NCBI RefSeq assembly: GCF_039541815.1
Contig: NZ_BAABGY010000014.1
Coordinates: 124,001-188,000 of the forward strand
Direction: 5' to 3'
Source of the DNA: Flavisolibacter amylovorans
Lineage (GTDB): Bacteria; Bacteroidota; Bacteroidia; Chitinophagales; Chitinophagaceae
DNA: 64,000 nt
Shown here piece by piece: positions 17,460 to 25,674 of this stretch (positions within the stretch are counted from its first letter, which is position 1; each line of letters begins with the position of its first letter). The notes beneath the pieces are model-generated. The model saw only the letters and a list, made by a program, of their open reading frames with translations. It ran no database searches and was not told the origin of the DNA. The position numbers and the translations under genes were made by a program.

Positions 17460-17473
17460 GACACTGCAGTGTC
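17460..17473. promoter_or_regulatory. GACACTGCAGTGTC palindrome, possible copper operator
   Basis: A perfect 14-bp palindrome two bases upstream of the -7 box of the HMA-AraC gene, in the place where a repressor or autoregulator would act. It does not resemble a terminator because no T run follows. The binding protein is not known; the adjacent regulator is the first candidate. Confidence 0.5.
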
Positions 17474-17599
17474 TGGACAATTGGTCACACCAGAAATGGA
17501 AAGGCAGCTCTTGACTGTACGAGAAAAATTATCAAAAGAGCCTATTTGATCTCAGGCTATTTTGTTCAAATCTCACTTCATCTAGCTAAATATCCATTC

Positions 17600-18550
17600 T
17601 TAGGACGATAACCCGACGACTTTCAACCCGCTTGAAACATTGCCGACGTAAGTAAAATGCCGGTCGTGTCTTTTTAAAATTTGTAAGGTCATCCGATCAA
17701 ATAAATCGTAGACTTCACTTCCGAACTGATATTCAGATGTATGTTTTCTGACAATAGTACTTCCGAGTAACTTTGTTGCTTCATCGATATCTATGACAAA
17801 GTCGTGGTCCTTATAATGATAGACCAATTTTCCTGCAACACTCTGCACCGTTTCTTCAGCAGCAACTTCTTTGGTACCAAGTAACCTCTCAGCATATTGA
17901 ACGGCTGATTCGGAAACGCGTTCAAAGTACCCAAGTTGGTTCGGCTCTAATTTGTTGGTCAAATACTGAGCGAACATTGAGGCGGATCCCGGATGTTGGC
18001 ATACTAATTTGGCAATATATTCTAAGGAATGGCCGACCCCCAATGCAGGCCAGCTCTCTGTTTCTCCTAGAAGTTTAATTTGAGGATCAATCGGCCCTAA
18101 CTCACTTAGCATTCCCATATGAATCTCATCTGCACCAAGAGAAAGAAGTGTGGCTGCAGACTTAGCTTTACGGGGAACTGTAACGCAGAATTTCTGTTTT
18201 GTTTTCTTTTTGCAGGTCTGACTGATTAGATAAGCCGGCTCAATAGAACCACCAATACTATGCAGCACCAACAAAAGATCCTTTTCTTCGGAGAATTGAT
18301 TTAAAGCTTGGTATATAGTGTTTGCTTCCCATGATGAAATCAGGGTAAACTCGTCAAATAGGAATAAGACATTGTAATTTGGGACAAAACGTTGCGTTAG
18401 CTGAAGCAGGTGTTTTTCTACTTCTCTTTGCATCCCCTCCTGATCCAAGTCTTCACATAATGCTTCAATATGGTCATGCTTTGCCAAATTATAAGCGAAA
18501 GCCCCTTTTTCAGGGGCACTTTCGCTTAACTGAGAATGGGTTTGACTCAT
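17600..18550 (-). CDS. SDH-like protein of the ClpP/SppA fold
   Basis: A 316-residue cytosolic protein that matches the serine dehydrogenase proteinase family (SDH_sah), a ClpP/crotonase-fold group related to SppA. The oxyanion-side phrase is LHSIGGSIEPAYLIS, and VPRKAKSAATLLSLGADEIHMG holds the Ser/Lys region where ClpP-like enzymes carry the nucleophile. There is no signal peptide and no visible membrane segment. Function in bacteria is poorly known; these proteins often sit in mobile or defence-rich loci. The gene is AT-rich compared with the copper genes around it and lies 14 bases downstream of a GRDP-like gene, with which it seems cotranscribed. Confidence 0.8.
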   Translation of the reverse strand: MSQTHSQLSESAPEKGAFAYNLAKHDHIEALCEDLDQEGMQREVEKHLLQLTQRFVPNYNVLFLFDEFTLISSWEANTIYQALNQFSEEKDLLLVLHSIGGSIEPAYLISQTCKKKTKQKFCVTVPRKAKSAATLLSLGADEIHMGMLSELGPIDPQIKLLGETESWPALGVGHSLEYIAKLVCQHPGSASMFAQYLTNKLEPNQLGYFERVSESAVQYAERLLGTKEVAAEETVQSVAGKLVYHYKDHDFVIDIDEATKLLGSTIVRKHTSEYQFGSEVYDLFDRMTLQILKRHDRHFTYVGNVSSGLKVVGLSS

Positions 18551-18564
18551 CTATATTGTCTTTA

Positions 18565-19032
18565 TTAACGACACTTCATCGGCTTACATGCCGTGCGGCA
18601 TTTAGGCGCCTTGCACTTCGGAGCTTCGCCCACATAGTCGATTCCAAAATGTTTCCTATAAAGCACTTTTGTTTCCTCAAACGCAGTATTTAAATTTTCG
18701 GCGTCTTGCTCCCCGTTCATGCCAAAATATGGATAGTGATGAAGAAAATATCCGAAAATCGACTCGCAATCGTCGGCATATTTAGCTGTGTCCAGGATAT
18801 GTTGATGCCAGAACATATCAATGGCTTTATTAGGAACCACTTCCAAATTCGGGTACGTCCGTTTTAGGGAAAGGAAGCGTTTATATTCTATTTCCGCATC
18901 TTCACACTGTTTTTTTGTCCAGCCTTGTCCCTCTTCCTTGTCCTGCAATTTCATTTTGATCATTGAAAAATCCAATTGATCAATATCGTTCATAAATAAT
19001 ACCTCTGGTTGGTATGCTACTAACAGTTCCAT
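18565..19032 (-). CDS. Glycine-rich-domain-like (GRDP-type) protein
   Basis: A 155-residue protein with the conserved phrase MFWHQHILDTAKYADDCESI followed by FGYFLHHYPYFGMN, typical of the GRDP-like domain found in plants and some bacteria. The tail is Cys/Lys/Pro-rich (CKAPKCRTACKPMKC), which could bind metal. No signal peptide is visible. Two ATG starts are possible: 19032 and 18993; the second removes 13 residues. It is the first gene of a two-gene AT-rich unit with the SDH-like gene. No biochemical role can be given. Confidence 0.72.
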   Translation of the reverse strand: MELLVAYQPEVLFMNDIDQLDFSMIKMKLQDKEEGQGWTKKQCEDAEIEYKRFLSLKRTYPNLEVVPNKAIDMFWHQHILDTAKYADDCESIFGYFLHHYPYFGMNGEQDAENLNTAFEETKVLYRKHFGIDYVGEAPKCKAPKCRTACKPMKCR

Positions 19033-19204
19033 GATTATTCTTTTAAATTATTTTGTTTATCAATTTCCATGCATAACACCGCCGAGATAGGTTGTCACAC
19101 ATAGCGCTTCGTTACTAAGATAAATAGAAAATGGGGACTGCCGAGCTTCATTGCTAATGTGAAAAATAATTTCAGAGATTTAATATATTAGCACAAACCA
19201 CTTC

Positions 19205-19774
19205 ATGGCTCTAAATGTCCGAATTGACTTTGATCGTGAATTTAATTTTACTGAGATATCCGAAGATTTTCGCAACGGGGTTTTCCCTACTGAGTTAATT
19301 GACGGGCATTCCGTGCCACTGAAAGTCGAAATACATAACGAGGAGATGGAATTTCTTCCTAACGTTTACAATCTGGCGTTCGGACCGATGGATGCAAGAG
19401 GTGGCATTGATGATAAAGTCCAGCTTACACATAAAGATTATTCAGCCGTATTCTCAACAATAATGTTTGAAGCATTGGGCTACCTCCGTAAGAACCCCGA
19501 CCACTTTTTGGGAGTCGACGGATCGAATAATGAAAGGGCAGCCTTATACCACTTCCTTTTGAAAGTCAACTACGACTACCTAGATCAATTCTTCGAATTT
19601 TTTGGCATCAAGTATTATGTCAGAATCACCCGCTTTGGCAAGACGCAATATGAAAATCCATTTGATTTTCAAGACATTATGCCTGTTCCAATTCGCATCA
19701 ACAAGAATGACCCACGGCCCAGGCCTATGTTTAACTATTTCGTTTTTGGGCTTAAAAAGGAACAGCAGGCCTGA
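19205..19774 (+). CDS. DUF6934-like protein
   Basis: A 189-residue cytosolic protein resembling the DUF6934 family of Bacteroidota. Conserved-looking phrases are YNLAFGPM, GVDGSNNERAALYHFLL and YEIVDYFGIKYYV-like FFEFFGIKYYVRITRFGK. DUF6934 genes are commonly followed by a very small basic protein, and here a 53-codon gene follows after 53 bases. The pairing recalls toxin-antitoxin or other two-component small systems, but nothing in the sequence shows toxicity. The region is AT-rich. Family assignment is from memory of conserved phrases, so moderate. Confidence 0.65.
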   Translation: MALNVRIDFDREFNFTEISEDFRNGVFPTELIDGHSVPLKVEIHNEEMEFLPNVYNLAFGPMDARGGIDDKVQLTHKDYSAVFSTIMFEALGYLRKNPDHFLGVDGSNNERAALYHFLLKVNYDYLDQFFEFFGIKYYVRITRFGKTQYENPFDFQDIMPVPIRINKNDPRPRPMFNYFVFGLKKEQQA

Positions 19775-19827
19775 ATTTTGTATATTTTACTAATAATAAT
19801 TATTAGAAATAGTAATAACTTTATCCT

Positions 19828-19989
19828 GTGGAAAAGAAACTTCAACAAAAGTTAGAGGCCCTGCAGAAACAAGCTCAGGGAAATGGCAAGGTTACTCATT
19901 CAACCCGTCGTAACCGCTCTTCTTTGTCTCAAATCATCAAGACAAAAGAGCAAGCCGACCGATTCATGAAATTGCTCAAGTCTGCTTAA
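19828..19989 (+). CDS. 53-residue basic partner protein, GTG start
   Basis: GTG at 19828 opens a 53-residue frame starting with VEKKLQQKLEALQKQAQ, then a basic linker (HSTRRNRSSL) and IIKTKEQADRFMKLLKSA. There is no in-frame ATG upstream because a TAA lies four codons before. Small proteins ending in KTK.QAD.FM.LLK are found beside DUF6934 genes. The N-terminus is helical and Gln-rich. A strong terminator follows 20 bases after the stop. Function unknown; a partner or antitoxin-like role is possible. Confidence 0.6.
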   Translation: MEKKLQQKLEALQKQAQGNGKVTHSTRRNRSSLSQIIKTKEQADRFMKLLKSA

Positions 19990-20009
19990 TTATAATAACT
20001 TTTATTCGA

Positions 20010-20036
20010 AGCCTGCTTAATGCAGGCTTTTTGTTT
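20010..20036 (+). terminator. Intrinsic terminator after the DUF6934-like pair
   Basis: AGCCTGC (20010-20016), loop TTAAT, GCAGGCT (20022-20028), followed by TTTTGTTTTT. It closes the 19205-19989 unit and separates it from the MbnP-like operon. Confidence 0.9.
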
Positions 20037-20198
20037 TTCACCAATCGCCAGACTTCGATCTCTATCGTTCTTGCCGGCGGCATAAATGAAAATATTGGCA
20101 TGATTGGCTAAATTTACAATAGAGCCCTGCAATTTGGAGTTGCTTAAAATAGATTTCAGTATATGTAACCCGCTCGCCCACCTATCATTCGTCCCACA

Positions 20199-21032
20199 AT
20201 GGTAACACGTAAACACCTAACGCTACTGCTCGCGGCATTCATAAGCACCATCGGTGTTTCGTGCGAGAAAAGCGCAGAAGCGCCCGCCACTCCTGGCACG
20301 CCGGCCGAATCTGACCTGGTGCCGCTTACCATAGAATTCGACAACATCATCGGGGGGCAAAACCTCTTTTTAAACGCCGTAACCTATACAAATGGCACCG
20401 GTGAGGCCTTTACGGTTTCGCGCTTCCAGTACTTCATCTCCAACATCAGCCTGGTAAAGACCGACGGCACCCGCTACACCGTACCCCAGGATAGCAGCTA
20501 TTTCCTCATTCGGGAACATATACCCGACTCGCGGTACTGCCGGTTGCGCGTACCGGCAGGCGAATACCGGGAGCTTCGCTTCACTGTTGGCGTGGACAGC
20601 CTCAGGAGCACTATGGACATTTCGCGCCGTACCGGCGTGCTCGACCCTGCCGGAAGCATGGACGATGGTATGTACTGGGGATGGAACAGCGGATACATTT
20701 TCATGAAGCTGGAGGGACTGTCTCCCACAGCACCGGTTGACCCAAGCGGGCAAAATAAGTTCCGATACCACGTCGGCGGCTTTGGCGGTTACTCGGCACC
20801 CACTATCAATAATATCAAACCCATCACTTTTGACTTGAGTGTGGCCGGGAACGCCCGTCCCCGCTCCGGGCGAAATGTCAACATCCACTTCGTGGTGGAT
20901 GCCATGAAGGTCTTTGACGGCCCGACCCCGGTAAGCATTGCAGCCAATCCCAGCGTCATGTTCAGTGATTTCAGCCAGACGGTGGCCAACAATTATGTTC
21001 AGGCGTTCCGGCACGATCATACCGAAAACTAA
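20199..21032 (+). CDS. MbnP-like copper-binding lipoprotein
   Basis: A 277-residue lipoprotein (lipobox GVSC, Cys about 22) of the MbnP family. Family phrases are SRFQYFISNISLV, FTVGVDSLR, MYWGWNSGYIFMKLEG and FRYHVGGFGGY. In methanotrophs the partner MbnH converts a tryptophan of MbnP to kynurenine, and related CorA proteins use such a residue to bind Cu(I). The paired Trp here (WGW, about residue 160) are candidates. The next gene encodes the MbnH-like dihaem protein and the third gene is a TonB receptor, so this looks like a copper-acquisition operon. No methanobactin precursor or biosynthetic genes are visible. Modification and metal are inferred from the family. Confidence 0.88.
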   Translation: MVTRKHLTLLLAAFISTIGVSCEKSAEAPATPGTPAESDLVPLTIEFDNIIGGQNLFLNAVTYTNGTGEAFTVSRFQYFISNISLVKTDGTRYTVPQDSSYFLIREHIPDSRYCRLRVPAGEYRELRFTVGVDSLRSTMDISRRTGVLDPAGSMDDGMYWGWNSGYIFMKLEGLSPTAPVDPSGQNKFRYHVGGFGGYSAPTINNIKPITFDLSVAGNARPRSGRNVNIHFVVDAMKVFDGPTPVSIAANPSVMFSDFSQTVANNYVQAFRHDHTEN

Positions 21033-21040
21033 ATCCGCCC

Positions 21041-22051
21041 ATGCAACGGCGCTATATCCTTTTTTGCACAGCTTTTATGCTACTCCTCTCCTGCTCAAAG
21101 GAGGTGTTGGAGGCATTTGGCGGCTTCCGGAATCCGGCGCATTTTCCGGAACCGGCTTACCGTTTTGAAAATAACGGCGTCACCCAGGCAGGCTTCGAGC
21201 TCGGACGAAAGCTATTTTATGAGCCGCGCCTTTCTCGGAACAACAGCATTTCCTGCGGTAGTTGCCATATCCAATCCGCTGCATTTACCCAACACGGTCA
21301 TGACGTAAGCCACGGAATCGACGATCGCCTCGGCCGCCGCAATTCACAGGCAATTATGAACCTCGCCTGGTCGCCGACCTTTATGTGGGACGGGGGCATC
21401 TTCGATCTCGACTTCCAGCCGATAGCACCGATCACGAACCATGTGGAAATGGACGAATCCATAGATAACATATTGGTGAAGCTCCGGTCACATCCCGATT
21501 ATCCTGCACTTTTTAAAAAGGCATTTGGCTCCGATGAAATTAGCACGGCCCGGACGATGAAGGCGCTGTCTCAGTTCATGGTCATGTGTGTCAGTGCCGA
21601 TGCTCGGTACGATAGCGTTGTGCGGGGGCTATCCGCTTTCTCTCCCATTGAGGAGGCCGGGTATGCGATCTTCAAGCAGAAATGCGCTTCATGCCACAAA
21701 GAGCCGCTATTTACGGACCATAGCTTCCGGAATAACGGCCTGGCGATTGGCCTTAACGGAGATGAAGGACGTGCCGAAGTCACCTTGAATCCATCAGACC
21801 GGTTCCGGTTTAAAGTTCCCAGCCTCCGAAACGTTGAATTCACAGCCCCTTACATGCATGACGGCCGCTTTGTGACCTTAGACGCCGTCCTCAACCACTA
21901 TGCAGGTGGTGTTCAACAAACACCCAATGTCGACAGCCTGGTTAGAAATGGAATTGCCCTGACACCAGAAGAAAAGACGAACCTGCTTGCATTCCTGCGC
22001 ACGTTGAGCGACCGGAAGTTCTTAGCGAACCAATCGTTGTCGGAGCAATAA
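21041..22051 (+). CDS. MbnH/MauG-family dihaem cytochrome c peroxidase-like lipoprotein
   Basis: A 336-residue lipoprotein (lipobox LLSC, about residues 15-18) with two CxxCH haem motifs: CGSCH (about residue 70) and CASCH (about residue 215). Other family phrases are GRKLFYEPRLSRNNSISC, AIMNLAWSPTFMWDGG and FTAPYMHDGRFVTLDAVL. Next to an MbnP-like gene it is best read as MbnH, a MauG-type enzyme that oxidises Trp on MbnP using hydrogen peroxide, rather than a simple peroxidase. It starts eight bases after the MbnP stop and precedes the TonB receptor by 135 bases. Confidence 0.88.
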   Translation: MQRRYILFCTAFMLLLSCSKEVLEAFGGFRNPAHFPEPAYRFENNGVTQAGFELGRKLFYEPRLSRNNSISCGSCHIQSAAFTQHGHDVSHGIDDRLGRRNSQAIMNLAWSPTFMWDGGIFDLDFQPIAPITNHVEMDESIDNILVKLRSHPDYPALFKKAFGSDEISTARTMKALSQFMVMCVSADARYDSVVRGLSAFSPIEEAGYAIFKQKCASCHKEPLFTDHSFRNNGLAIGLNGDEGRAEVTLNPSDRFRFKVPSLRNVEFTAPYMHDGRFVTLDAVLNHYAGGVQQTPNVDSLVRNGIALTPEEKTNLLAFLRTLSDRKFLANQSLSEQ

Positions 22052-22186
22052 GGTGGGCTTCGCGCAAAGCAAGCTTCGGAGTCAGACGTCTGGCTAGGAT
22101 TTTCCTTTATCGAAATACTTTTTCCCGAATTCGAAATAGACGACCTGAAAGCTCGTCGACATTTGCGGGCTTAAACGAACCGCTTA

Positions 22187-24415
22187 ATGAAGACGACCCT
22201 TGTTGCTACCGGCATTCTGTTAGGCCTTGGCGCCTTTGGCCAGAATACTCCCGATAAATCCTTTGCCGACGATAGTACGGCGCCGAAAACCCGGTACCTC
22301 TCCGAGATCACAGTGGTAGGCCGCGGCAGCCGATCCGACTACCAGGCCCTTCCTGAGGTCGTAGGTACCAATATTTATGCAGGCAAGAAAAGCGCCCTGA
22401 TCGTTCTCGACAACGTTCAGGGCAATGTGGTCACCAACACCATGCGCCAAGTCCTTGCGAAGGTGCCGGGCATCCACGTATGGGAAAGCGACCCCTCAGG
22501 TATCCAGATCGGTATCGCCGCCCGCGGGCTGAGTCCCAATCGCAGCTGGGAGTTCAACGTACGCCAGAACGGCTACGACATTGCCGCCGACCCCTTCGGC
22601 TACCCCGAAGCCTATTACAACCCGCAACTCCAGGCGGTGCAGCGCATCGAAGTCGTTCGCGGCCAGGGCGCGCTGCAATACGGTCCGCAGTTTGGCGGCA
22701 TGGTCAACTACATACTCCGCAACGGCTCCGAGATCAGCAAGCCTTTTGAATTCGAAACGCAGCAGACCGTCGGGTCCAACCGCCTTTTCAACTCCTATAA
22801 CGCGATCGGTGGCAATACAGCCAAAGTGAATTACTACGCTTTCTTCGACCACCGCAACGGGGATGGATGGCGTCAGAACAGCCGCTACTATACCAACGCA
22901 GGCTTCGGCACCGTTACCTACCGTTTCACGCCTAAGTTTTCGCTTTCGGCCGAACTGATGCGCTCCAACATCCGCAGCCAGCAGCCGGGCGGCCTCACCG
23001 ACCTGCAGTTTGAGCAGAACGCACAGCAAAGTCTCCGCAGCCGCAACTGGTTCGACGTTACCTGGACGATGCCCGCGCTCACAGCCAACTGGCAGATCAA
23101 TCCGGGCACCCGCTGGACCACCAAGGTTTCGGCCACCATCGGCGACCGCAATTCGGTAGGCTTCACCCGTGCCATCAATATTGCCGATACGATCAACAAG
23201 AGCACGATGCAGTATAATAATCGCGTGCTCAATGGCGACTTTTACCGCAACTACGTGCTCGAGAGCCGCATCATCACCGATTATAAACTCGCGGGCCGCA
23301 ATCATACCTTCTCGGGTGGCATCCGTGCCTACACGGGCAATACCCACCGCCTCGCCGAAGGCCGCGGCACCACGGGCACCGACTACGACATGTCGCTTGC
23401 CCCGGGTGGCCGCTACGACCGCGACATCAACTTCGGATCGCAGAATCTGGCCGCCTACGTCGAAAACGTCTTTCGCATCTCCGATCGCATCCTCCTTATT
23501 CCCGGTCTGCGCTATGAGTGGCTCCGCGGCAACGCTTCGGGCCGCATCGGTTACAAGACCAACGGGCAGGACAGCCTGCTTCAGGATGTAACGCGCAGCC
23601 GCTCCTTCCTGCTCGCGGGCATCGGCGCCGAATTTCATGTAACGAAGACCACCGAAGTTTATGCTTCATTCGCCCAGGCCTACCGCCCCATCCAGTTTGC
23701 CAACCTGCAGGCGCCGGCCGCTACCACCGATATCATTGACCAGGATCTGAAGGATTCGAAGGGCTATAATATCGACCTCGGCTACCGCGGCAAGCTGAAG
23801 AGCTACCTGCAGTTTGACGTCAGCGGCTTCCTGCTGCAGTACGACAATCGCGTGGGCACCCGCACCTTCGCCGCAACGGGCAGCACGCCGGCCTACCGCC
23901 TCGTCACCAACCTCGGCTCGAGCACGAGCAAGGGCTTCGAAGGTTTTGTAGAGTTCAACCCGGTGCGCGCCTTCCGCCGCAATAGCAACTGGGGCCTGAT
24001 CGTGTTCGGCTCCTACAGCTACCTTGATGCACGCTACAGCAGCTCGTTCAAAGACAGCATCATTGCCGGCAAGCGCGTAGAGAACGCCCCGCAGGATATC
24101 TTCCGCGGTGGCATCAGCGCCGGCTACAAAGGCTTCCTGCTCACCGGCCAGATCAGCCACACGGGTCTGACCTTCTCTGACGCTACCAACACCACTGCTA
24201 TTGCCGCCAACGGCCAAAGCGGTCCCATTCCCGCATATACCATCACCGACCTGTCGGCGTCCTTCAAGGCCACACGAAGCCTGACGCTGAAGGCGGGTAT
24301 CAACAACCTGTTCGACAAGCGCTACTTCACGCGCCGCGCGGGCGGTTATCCCGGCCCCGGTGTACTTCCCGGCGACGGCCGCACGGCTTTTGTATCTGTT
24401 GGAGCGCGCTTCTAG
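22187..24415 (+). CDS. FecA-like TonB-dependent receptor, copy 2
   Basis: A 742-residue outer-membrane receptor: signal peptide (MKTTLVATGILLGLGAFGQ), plug from about 35 to 165 (YLSEITVVGRGSRSDY, AARGLSPNRSWEFNVRQNGYD, RIEVVRGQGALQYG), then the barrel ending in a terminal Phe (AFVSVGARF). It closes the MbnP-MbnH operon and probably imports copper or a copper complex that those proteins handle. The paralogue at 11606-13849 is near-identical from the plug to the C-terminus but has a different signal peptide. Nucleotide divergence is patchy, with blocks of near identity near the 3' end, which hints at gene conversion. A terminator follows. Confidence 0.93.
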   Translation: MKTTLVATGILLGLGAFGQNTPDKSFADDSTAPKTRYLSEITVVGRGSRSDYQALPEVVGTNIYAGKKSALIVLDNVQGNVVTNTMRQVLAKVPGIHVWESDPSGIQIGIAARGLSPNRSWEFNVRQNGYDIAADPFGYPEAYYNPQLQAVQRIEVVRGQGALQYGPQFGGMVNYILRNGSEISKPFEFETQQTVGSNRLFNSYNAIGGNTAKVNYYAFFDHRNGDGWRQNSRYYTNAGFGTVTYRFTPKFSLSAELMRSNIRSQQPGGLTDLQFEQNAQQSLRSRNWFDVTWTMPALTANWQINPGTRWTTKVSATIGDRNSVGFTRAINIADTINKSTMQYNNRVLNGDFYRNYVLESRIITDYKLAGRNHTFSGGIRAYTGNTHRLAEGRGTTGTDYDMSLAPGGRYDRDINFGSQNLAAYVENVFRISDRILLIPGLRYEWLRGNASGRIGYKTNGQDSLLQDVTRSRSFLLAGIGAEFHVTKTTEVYASFAQAYRPIQFANLQAPAATTDIIDQDLKDSKGYNIDLGYRGKLKSYLQFDVSGFLLQYDNRVGTRTFAATGSTPAYRLVTNLGSSTSKGFEGFVEFNPVRAFRRNSNWGLIVFGSYSYLDARYSSSFKDSIIAGKRVENAPQDIFRGGISAGYKGFLLTGQISHTGLTFSDATNTTAIAANGQSGPIPAYTITDLSASFKATRSLTLKAGINNLFDKRYFTRRAGGYPGPGVLPGDGRTAFVSVGARF

Positions 24416-24431
24416 CAGATTTCTAATAAAT

Positions 24432-24460
24432 GAAAAAGGACCTTTGGAGGGTCCTTTTTC
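24432..24460 (+). terminator. Terminator after TonB receptor copy 2
   Basis: GAAAAAGGACC (24432-24442) pairs with GGTCCTTTTTC (24450-24460) around TTTGGAG. The A-rich and T-rich arms make it work in both directions. Confidence 0.85.
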
Positions 24461-24478
24461 ATTTCGTACCAATAGCAG

Positions 24479-24694
24479 GCCATGCTCCTTGAAATTATTG
24501 GCGCCACTCATAAACTGTATGCCCAGTTCGCCAACCTTCCAGTGCTGATTTGATGTCTTCCGGTAAATGCCTGCTGCAACGAAAATCTTGCTCAGAGCCA
24601 ACGGATCGGTATTCGTGGCCGGTAGAATAGTTCGGCCCAGGTGAGCCGATGATCCGCCCTGGCTCGTATCACTCCGGTAAAACCAATGAAACAG
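24479..24694 (-). pseudogene. Remnant of a porin-like gene
   Basis: On the minus strand an open stretch of about 72 codons reads GRTILPATNTDP, then HWKVGELGIQFMSGANNFKEHG (split here). This lines up with GRTYLPATKEDP and HRKVGELGVSYMSGAYNKF in the porin at 32307-33530. The fragment lacks a start, both ends of the barrel and most of the length; it breaks off at the terminator of receptor copy 2. It appears to be the debris of a second porin gene cut by a rearrangement. Confidence 0.65.
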
Positions 24695-24743
24695 CTACAG
24701 CCGGGTATAATTATTGATACAAACTCGCAACGAATACGCAAAC

Positions 24744-25625
24744 ATGCACATCTTTTCTGCTGCCGATTTACTTGGTACGTGCGGCACCATTATCCAAAGA
24801 AATATAACGCCGGCTGCCTGGTTTTGGTTAATCCAAAGCGCGGCTTCGGCATCGGGAAATGCCCTCAGCCGCACCTTCGCCCTTATCCCTCAAAAAACAG
24901 GGAAGGCAGACGTGCAGATAAGAGAAAGGGAGCAAAAAATAATGGGGAACATACGCCCCGGGGTTTCGGTGAACGGCTGGACGATAGACCGGCTTTGCCG
25001 CGTATGGCTTTTCCTGCAACTGGATGCTTGCGCTGAAGACGCGTACGTCGAAAAAATAGAAAGCTTGTTTTCCGGGGCTGAAATGTCCGAGCAGGTTGCC
25101 TTATATTCAGCCCTACCCGTGCTTGCTTACCCCCAGCGATGGCGGATGCGTTGTGCGGAAGGGATCCGGAGCAATATCGGCGACGTGTTGCAGGCCATTA
25201 TGTGCAACAACCCTTACCCCTCGGAGAACCTGGAGGAAGCTGCCTGGAACCAAATGGTGCTGAAAGCCTTTTTTACCGAGAAGCCCGTGGAGCAGATCAT
25301 CGGCCTCGACGAACGAGCGAACCGGGAACTGGCTAAGATCCTGTCGGATTATGCCCACGAGCGCTGGGCCGCACATCGCCCGGTGAACCCGCTGCTGTGG
25401 CGCTGCGTCGGTCCTTTCATCGACGAAAAGATCTTTCCGGACATCGAAAAGATTGCCCGCTCAGAGCAACCGCTCGAAAGGGAAGCGGCCCTGCTGGCGT
25501 GCAGCCGCAGCAACTATGCACCTGCACAGGCGTTGCTGCAGCATGGTGCCTTTGCACTCTCCGCAGAAGAAGAAAAAGAACGATGGAACGGCATCAGCAA
25601 AAAAGCAAAAGCTGCCGCCCTTTGA
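24744..25625 (+). CDS. eboA: EboA, first protein of the ebo cluster
   Basis: A 293-residue protein of the EboA family, helical with no signal peptide. Visible phrases are RLCRVWLFLQLDA, YSALPVLAYPQRW, AEGIRSNIGDVLQAIMCNNPYP and NQMVLKAFFTEKPVEQIIGLD. The eboA-F set is known from cyanobacteria, eustigmatophyte plastids, Pseudomonas and Bacteroidota and is thought to move a metabolite precursor to the periplasm. ATG at 24744 is chosen; a TTG thirty bases earlier is in frame. The next gene, eboB, starts 49 bases after its stop. Function of EboA itself is unknown. Confidence 0.9.
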   Translation: MHIFSAADLLGTCGTIIQRNITPAAWFWLIQSAASASGNALSRTFALIPQKTGKADVQIREREQKIMGNIRPGVSVNGWTIDRLCRVWLFLQLDACAEDAYVEKIESLFSGAEMSEQVALYSALPVLAYPQRWRMRCAEGIRSNIGDVLQAIMCNNPYPSENLEEAAWNQMVLKAFFTEKPVEQIIGLDERANRELAKILSDYAHERWAAHRPVNPLLWRCVGPFIDEKIFPDIEKIARSEQPLEREAALLACSRSNYAPAQALLQHGAFALSAEEEKERWNGISKKAKAAAL

Positions 25626-25674
25626 TCCATATACCCCGAAACCTAAACCTCATTTACACCAAAATATTGAACGC

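Noticed and set aside
22083..22092. CAGACGTCTG palindrome before receptor copy 2
   Set aside because: Ten bases only, no promoter box next to it; too short to claim.
24360..24548. 62-codon plus-strand ORF across the receptor end
   Set aside because: Overlaps the receptor C-terminus and terminator; no domain.
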